In this document: positions 35,901 through 47,759 of the stretch, piece by piece
How positions within the stretch are numbered: the first letter of the stretch is position 1
Layout of the letters: every line of letters begins with the position of its first letter
DNA from: Eriocheir sinensis
Taxonomy: Eukaryota; Arthropoda; Malacostraca; Decapoda; Varunidae
Length of the DNA stretch: 64,000 bases
Direction of reading: 5' to 3'
NCBI RefSeq assembly: GCF_024679095.1
Contig: NC_066563.1
Coordinates: 881,132-945,131, forward strand
The notes under the pieces: model-generated
Seen by the model: the letters and a program-made list of their open reading frames with translations, nothing else
Told to the model about the DNA's origin: nothing
Database searches by the model: none
Position numbers and translations under genes: made by a program

Positions 35901-36500
35901 TTTTTACATGAATGCAACGTGAACGGTGAATGTGTGATGAAATGTTATGACGGTGATGATGGTATATTGAATGAAGGTGAGACTGTATGAAGATGATGTG
36001 GTGAAAAATATATATGAGTGAATACGACGAAGGACAGTAGAATATGATGAATGAAGGTGAGATTGGACAAAGATAATGAGCTGAGGAAAGGAGATACGTC
36101 TATAAAAATTAAGGAAATCGTGGCATAATGAAAAAACGAACACAAGTGACTCTGAATAACTATAGGAAACACGATTATGAAAGTGAAGAAGGGGCGATGA
36201 ATGAAGATATAACTAAGAATGAGAGAATTAGGTGGCAGTAAGGATAAAAGCGTGAAAATGAGGAAGAAATAGAGCAGTATGGCGGCGAAGCGAAGTATAT
36301 GAGATGACTGAGAGTGAGAGAATGACGTAGCTGTGAAGAGAGAAGCATGAAAATGAGAAAGGAAGCTTGAAAATGTTTAACAGCGAACCGAACGAAGAGA
36401 ATGACAACAGGGAAGGGATGAGGATATAACATACAGACCAGGGAGTGAATATACATGTGAAAGCGAGAAACATAACGTATATCAGGCGAATAACTACACT
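35901..36500. repeat. Diverged GA/ATGA-rich duplications
   Basis: gaatgaaggtgaga occurs near 35970 and 36049. A second pair, (a)gcgtgaaaatgaggaag and agcatgaaaatgagaaagg, lies near 36250 and 36347 with gagagaat before each. These are old minisatellites with periods of about 79 and 97 bp. Reverse-strand frames are not convincing as genes. Confidence 0.6.
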
Positions 36501-36924
36501 AAAGCTACGTAATAACAAGCACAGGTGTATATCGAAGAACAAAGAGACAGGTGAGAGAGACAGCAAGGGATGGAAGACTGATTAGCAGGATTGAAGAAGG
36601 ATCGTAACCCTGAATAATCGGAGTCAAGCAAAGCAGGAACGAGCGACGGTGTGTGGCGATACGTTAATAGGTGTCAGGTGAGCGGAAATGAGTGGCGTGA
36701 GGCGTAGCACAAAGGTAAGAGCGAATAAAATGAAAATTAGTGCGCGTCGGGAGAAGGAGGAAGAGGCGGCGGCAGGCGACATTGAGTTAGAACATGGCAA
36801 ACACTTCAGGAGGAGAGGAAGAGCACTGAAGCGGAATGAATAGCGATGCGAAGGAATACAAGTCTGGAGAGGAGGAAGAAGAGGAAGGGAGAGGAAGGGA
36901 GGAGGAAGAGGGAGAGGAGGAGGA
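36501..36924. other. Unique A/G-leaning sequence
   Basis: No clear array until the GGAAGA-rich stretch at 36868-36935. No gene recognised. Confidence 0.55.
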
Positions 36925-37690
<766 letters not shown>

Positions 37691-37829
37691 CCATTCGACA
37701 GACATCCTAGGACACAATCACACTCAAGGATAATGCTGGCTTATCGCAGACATGCTCGTCAATCCGCGCGAGTTATGATAATCTCGGAGTAATCCCCGTC
37801 ACGTGTCCCGCCCAGCTCCATTCCGGCGT

Positions 37830-37861
<32 letters not shown>

Positions 37862-37960
37862 AGTTCAGAGTGAGGTGCGTGGAGTGTTGATTGCTGTGAA
37901 GGTGTGTGAAAAGTTGACAGGTTCATTCAGTTTTTTTTTTTGTGTGTGTGCGCTGGTGAT
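37691..37960. other. Unique sequence with (GT)n
   Basis: 37700-37825 is balanced and CpG-containing. (GT)14 lies at about 37834-37861. No gene. Confidence 0.6.
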
Positions 37961-38128
37961 GAGTATGACGATGATGATGGAAATGATGGCAGATAATGAT
38001 GATAGACAAAAATGATGATGATGATAATGAGGCTAATGATGTTGTTGATACTAATGGTGATGATGATGATGAGGAGGAGGAGGAGGAGGATAATGATGAC
38101 AACAAAAAATAATAATAGTAATAATAAC

Positions 38129-38227
<99 letters not shown>

Positions 38228-38240
38228 TAATAATAATAAA
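37961..38240. repeat. (GAT)n, (GGA)n and (TAA)n trinucleotides
   Basis: Degenerate GAT units at 37961-38068, GGA at 38070-38090 and almost pure TAA at 38107-38240. Confidence 0.95.
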
Positions 38241-38293
38241 ATAAATACACAATGGTTTAAATTTACATACTTGTTGTAAACCTCAAAAAATGA

Positions 38294-38378
<85 letters not shown>
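38294..38378. repeat. (CA)n microsatellite, 85 bp
   Basis: Pure CA tract of about 42 units. Confidence 0.98.
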
Positions 38379-38379
<1 letters not shown>

Positions 38380-38499
38380 ACACACACTTTTTAACTAAGT
38401 TGTCAGTTAGAGAAGAAACATTAATTTTCGCCGCACCTCGGGGAAGAATAAAAAAAATATAAAAATGAAAATAAATGACAGGAGCCCTTAATTTTCCGT

Positions 38500-39243
38500 C
38501 CCTTTCCTGTCCATCAAGGGTCTAAGGAGTACGGTTCTCTCTCTCTCTGTTTTCCTCCATAACTCTTTACTATCCATCCTTCTTCCTCTCCTTCCTTCCT
38601 CCATTCCTCTCTCTCGCCCCTTCCATCCTTCCTTCCTTCCCTCCTTCCTTCCTTTCTGCTTTACCTCTTTCCTTTAACCAATGTCGCCCTCGTGGGTCAT
38701 ATATCGCCCTCTGTTTATATCGATATTCCTCTCTCTCTAATCCCTTTCCTCCTCCTCCTCCTCTTCCTCCTCCTCCTGCTGTGTCCGTCTTCCCTCTGTA
38801 TAGTTATCCTTTCCCTTCCCTTCTCTTCCCTTCGCTTCGTCTCTCTCTCTCTCTCCCTCCCCTTCTCATTTTTTTATAATTCTTTCCTCTTCTTCTCGTC
38901 TCCTGTTTCATCCTCATTGTTCTCTTCATCCATATTTATTCTGACGTCTCTCTCTCTCTCTCTCTCTCTCTCCTTCCCCCTCCTTCATTTATTATTCTTT
39001 TCCCTTGCACTATTTTTTTTAACTTTCCTTCCTCCTCCTCCTCCTCCTCTTTCTCCTCCTCGTTGTTGTGTTATTTTTTACTCCTCTTCCTCCTCCTCCT
39101 CCTCCTCCTCATCCTCATCTACTTCCTTCTATTTTTGTCTCCTCACTCCACCACCGTCTGTTCCTCCTCCTCCGCTTCTTTCTTTCCTTCTTTCTCCAAT
39201 GTTTTATTTTTCTCCTTTTCTTTATGTAACATTTTCTTTTTTG

Positions 39244-39289
<46 letters not shown>

Positions 39290-39480
39290 TCTCTCCCTCC
39301 ATATACCATTCCCCTACACTTCCCTTTCCTTGCCCCTGTACGCTCCGGTTCTCCCCTCCCCTCGCCCCCCTCTCCTCCCCTTCCCCTTCCCTCTTTCCGT
39401 CTCCCCTCGGCTCCCCTTCCAGGCCCCTTCCCTCCTCTCCTTTCCTTTCTCCACTTCCCCAAACTAATGCATCCTGCCAC
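38500..39480. repeat. Pyrimidine-rich block with (TCC)n and (CA)n
   Basis: C/T-rich plus strand with TCC tracts near 38748-38778, 39033-39060 and 39082-39112 and (CA)21 at 39246-39288. The 306-aa plus-strand frame is Ser/Leu/Phe/Pro low-complexity only. Confidence 0.85.
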
Positions 39481-39538
39481 CATATCCCGTTCGCTGCAAT
39501 AACAGAAGCGATGCACCAGTGGGAAGCGAAGGGAGGGG

Positions 39539-39541
<3 letters not shown>

Positions 39542-39603
<62 letters not shown>

Positions 39604-39690
39604 GAGGGATAGGGGGAAAAGGGAGAGAAAGGGTGAAAAATGAGATTGAGATTGTCCCCTCCCAATCTCTCTCTCTCTCTCTCTCTCTCA
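39542..39690. repeat. (GA)n 59 bp, purine spacer, (CT)n
   Basis: (GA)29 at 39542-39600 and (CT)12 at about 39666-39689 are inverted around a purine-rich 65-bp spacer. Confidence 0.93.
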
Positions 39691-39754
39691 CTTTGTCTTC
39701 TTGTTTCCCATCTCTGTTGCGATCTAAGATTACACTCAGAATAATTTAACTTGT

Positions 39755-40035
39755 TATTATTTTATTATTAGTAGTAGTAGTATTATATTTAGCAGTAGTA
39801 GTTGTGGTGATGGTGGTGGTGGTGGTAGTGATGCTGGTAGTAGTAGTAGTAGTAGTAGTAGTAGTATCTGAAGTAGTAACAGTGCTTTAACAAACACTAC
39901 AACATTTTTACAATAAACAAAAGCAACAAAAACTACTCACAACTACTACTACTACTACTACTACTTATACTCTTGTTGCTGTCTCTGTTGCTGCTGTTGC
40001 TGTTACTGTTGTCGTTGTCTTTGTTGTTGGCGTAA
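39755..40035. repeat. (ATT)/(GTA)n, (CTA)n and (GTT/GCT)n trinucleotides
   Basis: ATT then GTA units at 39757-39870 with GGT variants, a CAA-like gap, TAC units at 39942-39965, then TTG/CTG units to 40030. Confidence 0.9.
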
Positions 40036-40239
40036 CTGTAATTTATTAATCCATTAAAAATTTAAAACAACGTATATATATTCCATCGCCGGCTGCACAG
40101 TTCGCCCCGCAAAACAATTTACTTTTTTTTTTCAATGTTTGCCAGACAGGAATTATATGCAAAAAGTATCAACAATAAATATCGAGCTCAAAATAACTCT
40201 GTCAGACGCGATATGCAGCGAGCCGCCATGATTCTTCTG

Positions 40240-40412
40240 ACGTCACACTGGAGCTGGCCAATGACGGGGCGTGATGGGTGTGACGTCACTGGGGTATGGG
40301 CTAATAGGGTGGCCTGATTGGTGAAACGTCAGACTGAAGTTGACCAATGATGTGTGTTGACGGGTGTGACGCCATACTTGTGTCATAACCAGTCATATCG
40401 GTTGATTGGTTT
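40240..40412. promoter_or_regulatory. 86-bp tandem duplication carrying CRE and CCAAT motifs
   Basis: Unit 1 (from 40240) and unit 2 (from 40326) align without gaps for most of their length. acgtca is at 40240 and 40326, ccaatga at 40258 and 40344, gggtgtgacg at 40276 and 40362, and gattgg at 40316 and 40404. Unit 1 has two perfect CREs (40238-40245 and 40281-40288), while unit 2 has degenerate forms. CCAAT boxes on both strands sit beside them. This is what a CREB/NF-Y-type promoter looks like, but no gene start follows. Confidence 0.55.
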
Positions 40413-40434
40413 TTGACAGAATATTATATGAGTT

Positions 40435-40850
40435 AGTTACTTTGGCAATTACACTTATAAATGAACGATTACTTTGAATATTGATTTTTTGAATACGCGA
40501 ATACTTGGACCATTACACTTTTACGTAAGGGACTATTTTGACAATTACCGATCTTAAATGAGTGATTACAATGACAATTACATATTTCAGCGAGCGATTA
40601 CTCTGACAATTACACTTCTTAATGAGTTTCTTACTTTTAAAATCACACTTCTAAAAGATAAATTACCTTGACAATTACATCTTTATAATTTCGATTACTT
40701 TGAGAATTACACTTTAAAATGAATGATTACTTTGACGGTTATTATTAAGTGAATCAATTACTTTAACCAATACACAAATAAACGAGTACATTTCTAAGAG
40801 TATTACATCATATGAGTCGATTCCTTTTCCTTTCACAAAAGACTTTTAAA
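40435..40850 (+). repeat. Degenerate array in strict 32-bp register, 13 units
   Basis: The unit consensus starts gattactttgacaattaca, followed by cttctaaatgag and one C. Starts fall at 40435, 40467, 40499, 40531, 40564, 40596, 40629, 40661, 40693, 40725, 40756, 40787 and 40819: every spacing is 31-33 bp. Units differ a lot in sequence yet the period has not drifted. It is not CRISPR-like: there is no constant repeat alternating with unique spacers. Confidence 0.85.
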
Positions 40851-41054
40851 AATGCATAAGTTACACAATTACGCGAACAGATTACCTCGTCGCCAAGTTC
40901 CCTCAATGGAGTCCTTCTTATAAGCCTCTTGCGGGACCGAAATAGCGATAAAGTAGCAAACTGGCGTTGCTATAAAAAGGTAATCACAGACTCCCAAAGA
41001 AACTCGGCTCATTACGGAGGATTTTACGAATATGAACGTAACTCATTAAAAATT

Positions 41055-41285
<231 letters not shown>

Positions 41286-41407
41286 TTTCCTTGGACGGAT
41301 GGGAAATTAAATTAGGCGGACAAGGTATGCCAAGGTAGATAAATAGCTCCCAGGAGATGAAATAATTAAAATGGAAAAGGACGGAGAGGTATACAAATAT
41401 GTGCACC

Positions 41408-41409
<2 letters not shown>

Positions 41410-41483
<74 letters not shown>

Positions 41484-41525
41484 AAAGAAACCATGTAATT
41501 ATTTTTGAATCGACGAAACACATGT

Positions 41526-41569
<44 letters not shown>
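41410..41569. repeat. Two (CA)n tracts
   Basis: (CA)36 at 41410-41481 and (CA)21 at 41528-41569, separated by 46 bp of unique DNA. Confidence 0.97.
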
Positions 41570-41571
<2 letters not shown>

Positions 41572-41659
41572 CAGCATATACCAACACAAAGTCATAGGAA
41601 AAACGATCAAACAGTATTATTGACGATGCCTTACAATCAACATGTGGCCATCGACAAAC

Positions 41660-41955
41660 AAATAAGCAGCCACAATAACAACAATAACAACAACAACAAC
41701 AACAGCACCATCACCCCCCCAATCAACAACAGCACCAACACAAACAACAACAACAACAACAAGTAATCAAGCAGCCATAACAACAACGACATCAATAACA
41801 ACATCATCGCTAACAAGATCAACAGTGACAACAACAACAACAACAACAACAACTTTACAGAAAAAAAAGAACATACAGTACCAACACTAATTGACACACA
41901 AAAAACATCCATTAATATTAATTCTGCTATATCTACAACAACAACAACAACAACA

Positions 41956-42009
<54 letters not shown>
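41660..42009. repeat. Degenerate (CAA)n then pure (TAC)n
   Basis: CAA/ACA units with many substitutions from 41660, ending in CAA at 41936-41957 and TAC at about 41958-42009. Confidence 0.93.
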
Positions 42010-42010
<1 letters not shown>

Positions 42011-42074
42011 TCAATGCAACTAAAACATAGCACTTAAAGCTGACCTAAAATTCGACGGTGATGGTCACTTGTTT

Positions 42075-42111
42075 TTCCTGTGTGAGCGCGTGTGTGTACG
42101 TCTGTGTGTGT

Positions 42112-42168
<57 letters not shown>

Positions 42169-42197
42169 TCAGTCATGAATTCCACACTTTTTTTCCT

Positions 42198-42230
<33 letters not shown>
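42075..42230. repeat. (GT)n and (CT)n
   Basis: GT with GTAC interruptions from 42084, pure at 42114-42164; (CT)16 at 42199-42230. Confidence 0.95.
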
Positions 42231-42233
<3 letters not shown>

Positions 42234-42529
42234 TTCCTCCTTCCCTCCATCCCTCATGCCACGGTTTCCTCCAGGAGATAGCACGGTGGAATGATGTGCT
42301 TCCTCCAGCCTCGCCTCCCCTCCCTTTTCTCTCCCTCTCTCCCTCCCGCATGCGACACTCTCTCCCTCCCTCCCTCCCTCGCAGTGCCTTCTGAGAGTGG
42401 CACTTCCTTTGTTTCTCTCCCCTCTTTCTCCCCTCCTTCCCTCCATCCCGCCAGCACTAACCCGCACAATGCCTCCCTCCCATCTTGTCACCACCACCAT
42501 TGCAATCACCACCACCATCACCACCACAC
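42231..42529. other. Pyrimidine-rich sequence
   Basis: C/T-rich, with CTCC units at 42362-42380 and a CAC/ACC patch at 42490-42527. No gene. Confidence 0.65.
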
Positions 42530-42731
42530 GTGAACTACTACCATCACCACTACTACTACTATTACCACTACTACTACCATCGTCTCCACTAATACTATCA
42601 CGTGAAATAATGACAACAACAACAAATACATACCAAAGAGTCAAAACAAACACAGGAATAATAAAATGAGATGTTGCTGGTAGTAGTAGTAGTAGTAGTA
42701 GTAGTAGTAATAGTAGTAGTAGTAGTAGTAA
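42530..42731. repeat. ACT/ACC trinucleotides then (GTA)n in inverted sense
   Basis: CTA/CCA units at 42535-42596 and GTA units at 42680-42731 are reverse-complement motifs about 85 bp apart. Confidence 0.88.
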
Positions 42732-42869
42732 AAGCATCAGTATACCGTCCATCAGTCATAAAAACAGCACTAATAAAAGAAGTATTTCCGTACACAGCAT
42801 TTATAGGCCTACCTACTTTCATCTAAAAATTCGGAATATATATTTTTACTACTTTTTCCGGCCATCCTT

Positions 42870-43260
42870 CCGTTTCGAGTCATATTTTTTCCTTCCAGCC
42901 TCTCTTACCCCCCCCTCCCTCCCTCCTCTCCTTTTCCTCCCTCTAACTCGTCTCTCCCTCCTTTCCCTTCCAGCCTCTCTCACAACCCCCTCCCTTCCTC
43001 CTCTTCTTTCCCTTCCAGCCTCCCTCACAACCCCCTCCCTTCCTCCTCTCCTTTCCCTTCCAGCCTCCCTCACAACCCCCTCCCTCCCTCCTCTCCTTTT
43101 CCTCCCTCTAACTCGTCTCTCCCTCCTTTCCCTTCCAGCCCCTCCCTTCCTCCTCTCCTTTTCCTCCCTCTAACTCGTCTCTCCCTCCTTCCCTCCCTTC
43201 CTCCTCTCCTTTTCCCCACTCTAACTCGTCCCTCCTTCCTTCCCTCACTCCCTTATGTCT
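42870..43260. repeat. Polypyrimidine minisatellite with ccttccagcctc units
   Basis: cccttccagcctc recurs at 42893, 42967, 43011 and 43056, with a shortened copy near 43130. Between them cacaaccccctccc and ttttcctccctctaactcgt segments recur (the latter near 42932, 43097 and 43158). Units of about 45 and 60 bp are mixed. Confidence 0.85.
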
Positions 43261-43682
43261 CGTTTACTCCCCAACCTCCTTCTCTCCTTTCCTCACTCCC
43301 TTTCCTTCCTATAATTCGTCTCTTAAGTCTGTCTCTCACTTCTTTATCCTTCCTTTATTCCCCCTCCCTTCCTCCCTTCTTCATCTCCCTACTCCCTTCC
43401 CTTCCTCTAACTCTTCGCTTCGTCCTTTCCTGACTCCCTTTCATCTTCTCTCACTAATCTATCTTACTCTCTCACTCTCTCTCTTTTTAATTCACTGACC
43501 ACTAACTCTCTCCTCACCTCTCGTTCAGCCACTTCTCCTTCCTCCTCTAACTTTCACTCTCTAACTCAGTGACCTCTAACTCTATCGCTCTCTCACCTCT
43601 CCTTCACTTACAACTCCCTCATACTCTCACTCTCTTTAACTCAATGACCTCTACCTCTCTCAGTCCCCTGGCTTAGCGTTTA

Positions 43683-43720
<38 letters not shown>
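43261..43720. other. Pyrimidine-rich sequence ending in (CT)n
   Basis: Irregular C/T-rich sequence with ctctaactca-like words recurring near 43560, 43633 and elsewhere, then (CT)17 at 43686-43719. Confidence 0.7.
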
Positions 43721-43847
43721 CTTATCCCAGTATCATCGCCTTCCCGGATGTCACACAAACAAAGACTCAGGAAGCTAATACATCGGCGTACAGCTCTGAG
43801 CGTACTGAAGAGCCTAGCGTATGTCTATCTAGCAAAGAGGGATTAGT
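43721..43847. other. Short unique sequence
   Basis: Balanced composition, nothing recognised. Confidence 0.5.
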
Positions 43848-43869
43848 ACTACTACTACTACCATTACTG

Positions 43870-43900
<31 letters not shown>

Positions 43901-44066
43901 AACTACTACATCGATATTTTCAAGCTGACTTCTCTTCTGAACTTACTAATTGCACTCGACTTTCTACTCTAGCTCATCCCTATACTATCCAAATCCCTTA
44001 TGCAAGAGTTAACTAGTATCTTCATTCTTCCATTCCTTTCACTGGTAAGCTCTACTACTGCTACTA

Positions 44067-44102
<36 letters not shown>

Positions 44103-44165
44103 AGCTGCTGTTAATATCACGCTTTCTCATAATAATAATTGTAATAATAATAATAATAATAATAG
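43848..44165. repeat. (CTA)n twice and (AAT)n
   Basis: CTA/TAC at 43848-43909 and 44051-44102, and TAA at 44128-44163, with about 140 bp of unique DNA between the CTA tracts. Confidence 0.95.
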
Positions 44166-44214
44166 AAGTAAAAAATAATGATAATAAACTTACACCAACA
44201 CCAAAATTAAATGC

Positions 44215-44817
44215 ATCTATAAGGAATGGGGAAGTGCAGATAGAGAGAGAGGAAAATATATAAACAGATAGACAAAAAGAAATAGAAAAATAAGAAAATT
44301 GGGGAGGGGAAAACATATGAACAGATAGTGAAAAAGAAATAGAAAAATAAGAAAATTGGGGAGAGGAAAACATATGAACAGATAGACAAAAAGAAATAGA
44401 GAAATAAGAAAATTGGGGAGAGGAAAACATATGAACAGATAGACAAAAAGAAATAGAAAAATAAGAAAATTGGGGAGAGGAAAACATATGAACAGATAGA
44501 CAAAAAGAAATAGAGAAATAAGAAAATTGGGGAGAGGAAAACATATGAACAGATAGACAAAAAGAAATAGAAAAATAAGAAAATTGGGGAGAGGAAAATA
44601 TAATGAACAGATAGAGAAAATAAATAGAAAAATAAGAAAATTGGAGAGAGGAAAACATATGAACAGATAGAGAAAATAAATAGAAAAATAAGAAAATTGA
44701 AGAGAGGAAAACATATGAACAGATAGAGAAAATAAATAGAGAAATAAGAAAATTGGAGAGAGGAAAACATAAGAACAGATAGACAAAAATAAATAGAGAA
44801 ATAAGAAAATTGGAAGA
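44215..44817 (-). repeat. 57/56-bp tandem array, about 10 units
   Basis: gaacagatag starts at 44319, 44376, 44433, 44490, 44547, 44605, 44661, 44717 and 44773; an earlier variant starts at 44262. Five spacings are exactly 57 bp and one is 58. The last three are 56 and belong to a variant type with gagaaaataaat instead of gacaaaaagaaat. The minus strand is open in all three frames for 187-229 codons because 57 is 19 codons. In one frame the repeated peptide is FSYFSISFCLSVHMFSSPQ. Confidence 0.95.
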
Positions 44818-45004
44818 CTTTAGGGAAATTCGAGCGGAATGAAGGTAATTTTTAATGGGTGCCGTGATTGGGGTCTCTCATTGGCCGTGAATCATTAACA
44901 ACCCGGCGGCGCACACTCAAACTTTAAAACGTGCGATGTTGTAAAAATAAAAATACAGAGACCCAGATGAATATTTTCGGTGATATGGTTAACTTTTTAT
45001 GGCC
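44818..45004. other. Unique sequence
   Basis: Includes a short CpG-containing stretch near 44900-44935. Nothing recognised. Confidence 0.5.
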
Positions 45005-45283
45005 TATTTTTCTTTCTCTTTTCTCTATCTATCTATCTTTATCCATCTATCTTTATCTATCAGTTATTCAATCTATCAAATAAACGAAACGATCATTGAC
45101 TCTCATTAACTTTATCAATTACAACCTTTTTCCCTCTATCTATCTATCTATCTATATGCCTCCCTATCTATTTATCTATCTCTATCTATCTCAGTTATTT
45201 AATCTTCCAATATAAATTAAACGATCATTGCCTTTCATTAACTATCAATCATTGCCTTTTTCTTTCATTCTTTACCTCTATTC

Positions 45284-45317
<34 letters not shown>

Positions 45318-45400
45318 ATCTATCAGGCATTTAATCTATCAATATAAAACAGACAATCATTCAATCTGTCTTTTTTGTTTATTTATTTTCTCTCAATCTA
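45005..45400. repeat. 131-bp tandem array, 3 units, each with (TCTA)n
   Basis: cagttattcaatctatcaa at 45061 has variants at 45192 and 45324 (131 and 132 bp). Each unit has TCTA microsatellite, the tagged segment, acga-cattg, attaact-tatcaat and a T/C-rich patch. TCTA unit number rises from unit to unit. Confidence 0.9.
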
Positions 45401-45420
45401 TTTATATCTACTTAAAATTT

Positions 45421-45423
<3 letters not shown>

Positions 45424-45461
<38 letters not shown>

Positions 45462-45667
45462 CCTCCCCTCTTCGTAATTTCCTCTCATTATCTTGACTGT
45501 CCTTTGTCTCTGCCCATCCTTCCTTCCGTTAATCTTCCACCTCTCCTCCTCCTCCTCCTCTTCCTCTTCTTTGTCCTCCTACTCCTCCTCCTCTCCTCCT
45601 CCTCCTCCTTCTCCTTTTACCTAACTTCAGTTCCTTTTTATTCCATTTTTCATATTTTGTTTATGGT

Positions 45668-45742
<75 letters not shown>

Positions 45743-45749
45743 TGTGTGT
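45424..45749. repeat. (CT)n, (TCC)n and (CT)n(GT)n
   Basis: (CT)18 at 45424-45459, TCC patches at 45542-45612, then (CT)28 at 45670-45725 running into (GT)12 at 45726-45749. Confidence 0.95.
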
Positions 45750-46185
45750 TAATCCCTCTCTAAATTCACGTATCTCCTTAGCTATGTATCACTCGTCACT
45801 CTAACTCACTACTTTAATTCCTTCACAATGGACCACTTCCCTCTCTCTCTTTCTCTCCCTTCCTCTCTTTCTCTTCCCACGCCCTAGCCTTTGTAGCTCT
45901 CCCTCTACGCGCCCTGTCTTTCTTTCTTTCTTTCCCTAACTCTCTCTCTCTCTGTGGCTCTCTCTCTCTCCCCTTTCCCTCTTTTATTCGCTCTCACTCC
46001 CAAGTCATAATTTATTCCCCCTCTGCTTTCCTCTTTATCCCGGGTAACAAATGGTGTCGGGTTTTGCTGCAAGAAACCGAACAAAACAGGAATAACACGA
46101 TACGGGGTAGGATAAGGCGAGGAACATGCAGTGCTGTCTGTTTTAGAAGATGTGCGCGAGGCCTACTTTCCGTCAGCCCTGGGCA
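45750..46185. other. Pyrimidine-rich then unique sequence
   Basis: 45835-46010 has short CT and TTTC runs. 46020-46185 is balanced CpG-containing DNA adjoining module copy B. No gene. Confidence 0.6.
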
Positions 46186-46189
46186 CATC

Positions 46190-46420
46190 GTATCCTCAAA
46201 CACATCGCCTCCCAAGCGCACACATTTGACAAGGCTTTCGTAGTAGATAAGCCTTTCTAAGTATAGTTTTATGATCCTGGTAGTAGTTTGATCATTCTTC
46301 TGCGCCATGAACGTGGAAAAAACACTCATTAGAACTCCATTAATCTACTTTCTAGCCTTTGAAAGTAGTTGATGTGAGATGGGGAAGCGACTGGGAATAC
46401 CAACACTGGGCCACGTTCAC
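46190..46420 (-). repeat. Dispersed ~200-bp module, copy B
   Basis: Core tttgacaaggctttcgta at 46225, then atgatcctggtagtagtttg, aaacactcattagaac, a cctttga block and agttgatgtgag. The minus frame reads QTTTRIIKLYLE, then an indel shifts it relative to the other copies. The next copy starts 239 bp downstream. Confidence 0.87.
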
Positions 46421-46429
46421 TTAGGTTCG

Positions 46430-46740
46430 TATTATAAGACATTTCGCCGCCCAAGAACACATATTTGACAAGGCTTTCGTAGGAGTTGTGGGCACTTCCA
46501 GGAGTAGTTTTATGACCCTGGTGGTAGTTTGAGCCTTCCTCTGTACCTTGAGCCTAAAGAAACACTCATTAGAACCTGACTGACCCACTATTTGACCTTT
46601 AGAAATAGGTGATGTGTGAAGCGAAAGTCTCTCATAATACCAGCCAGACACATCCGGCTCAAACAACAACACAGAGGAGATGAGTAGGGTGTTATTAAGT
46701 GTTTTTTCGCATTCACGATACAGCAGAAGCCTTATCAAAC
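46430..46740 (-). repeat. Dispersed ~200-bp module, copy C
   Basis: Core tttgacaaggctttcgta at 46464, with all later blocks present. The minus frame is open for 105 codons (46421-46738) and includes QTTTRVIKLLLEVPTTP followed by TKALSNMC. The leading tcgccgcccaagaacacat resembles tcgcctcccaagcgcacac before copy B. Confidence 0.87.
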
Positions 46741-47153
46741 TATCACTAGGCTTATAACACTACCCATGGAAACACTAACATAGACAACCTTCAGTCTACG
46801 AAAGTACTAGTGAGGGTGGGTGTGTTTGCCCCAAAATGTGGGAGAATATGGGTCCTGGGTACGTTTTAAGTGCGGTGGCGTGCGATTTCACCGGCCAGGA
46901 TGTTCTGTTGGTGGTACTACTTTTCTTTGGGTCAGTGGTGGTGGTGGTGGTGGTGGTTCGTGTGTTCCCTGCGGTTTGAGCTTGCTGTCTTTCTTTCTAT
47001 CTTTCTATGATGTCCACGTGAGTGTTATTTTTTCCTTTTTTGTGTTGTTGTTTTTTTACTGTGTTGCGCCTCGTGTTCCTGTTCCAATTTGATTTGTGTT
47101 GTTTGTCTTGCTTGTTTTGCCGGCTCGGGTTGGTCTTCTGTACTTTTTTTCTT

Positions 47154-47158
<5 letters not shown>
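46741..47158. other. Unique G/T-rich sequence
   Basis: Contains (GGT)n at about 46936-46957. The 90-aa plus frame (46820-47092) has no recognisable domain. Nothing firm. Confidence 0.5.

Positions 47159-47200
<42 letters not shown>
47159..47200. repeat. (CT)n microsatellite
   Basis: Pure CT tract of 21 units. Confidence 0.97.
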
Positions 47201-47203
<3 letters not shown>

Positions 47204-47439
47204 GGTATGTTAGGTCCTTTTCTGTTCTTTTCAAGGATTTCCGAGTTCAGTGTTGCGTGAAAATCCCACCGTGAAGTGTTGCATTGTGTCGTGTGCTATT
47301 CCTGTGCCAATTACTGTTGTATGTATGTGCTGGGCGCCGTTCGTGTTGTGTTGCATCGCATTATAATACTCCCGAGATTCCGTGCTCCCTTGAGTGTTGC
47401 TATCTTGTGTGTTTCTTCCAGTGTTGTTGCAAGAAATCG

Positions 47440-47680
47440 GACCCATGTAAGCCTCGGATGGTGTTGTGTTGGGTAGTGTTGCTGGAATATCTAGGGGCGA
47501 TTCGAGTGTTTCTGATTCTTCCCTTAGCTGTGTTGCGTCGTTTTGCTGGAATATCTGAGGCGACTTGAGTGTTTCTGGTTCTTCCCTTGGCTGTGTTGCG
47601 TCGTGTTGTTGGAATACTATCTGGGGCGACTTGAGTGTTTCTGGTTCTTCCCTTGGTTGTGTTGCTGCGTTATATTATTT
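47440..47680. repeat. ~64-bp tandem array, 3 units
   Basis: gctggaatatct at 47481, 47545 and a ttggaatactatct form at 47608. Units share gcgacttgagtgtttctg and ttcccttggctgtgttgcgtcg. Confidence 0.88.
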
Positions 47681-47759
47681 TGTGTTGCATGAAGTTCTTG
47701 CTACTTTATGTTTGTTTGTTTCAGTTGCATCTATGAATTTCTGGTTGTTTGTTTTTCTT

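Noticed and set aside
40435..40850. Possible CRISPR array because of the 32-bp spacing
   Set aside because: Units are adjacent, degenerate over their whole length and have no constant repeat alternating with unique spacers. The DNA is eukaryotic in character.
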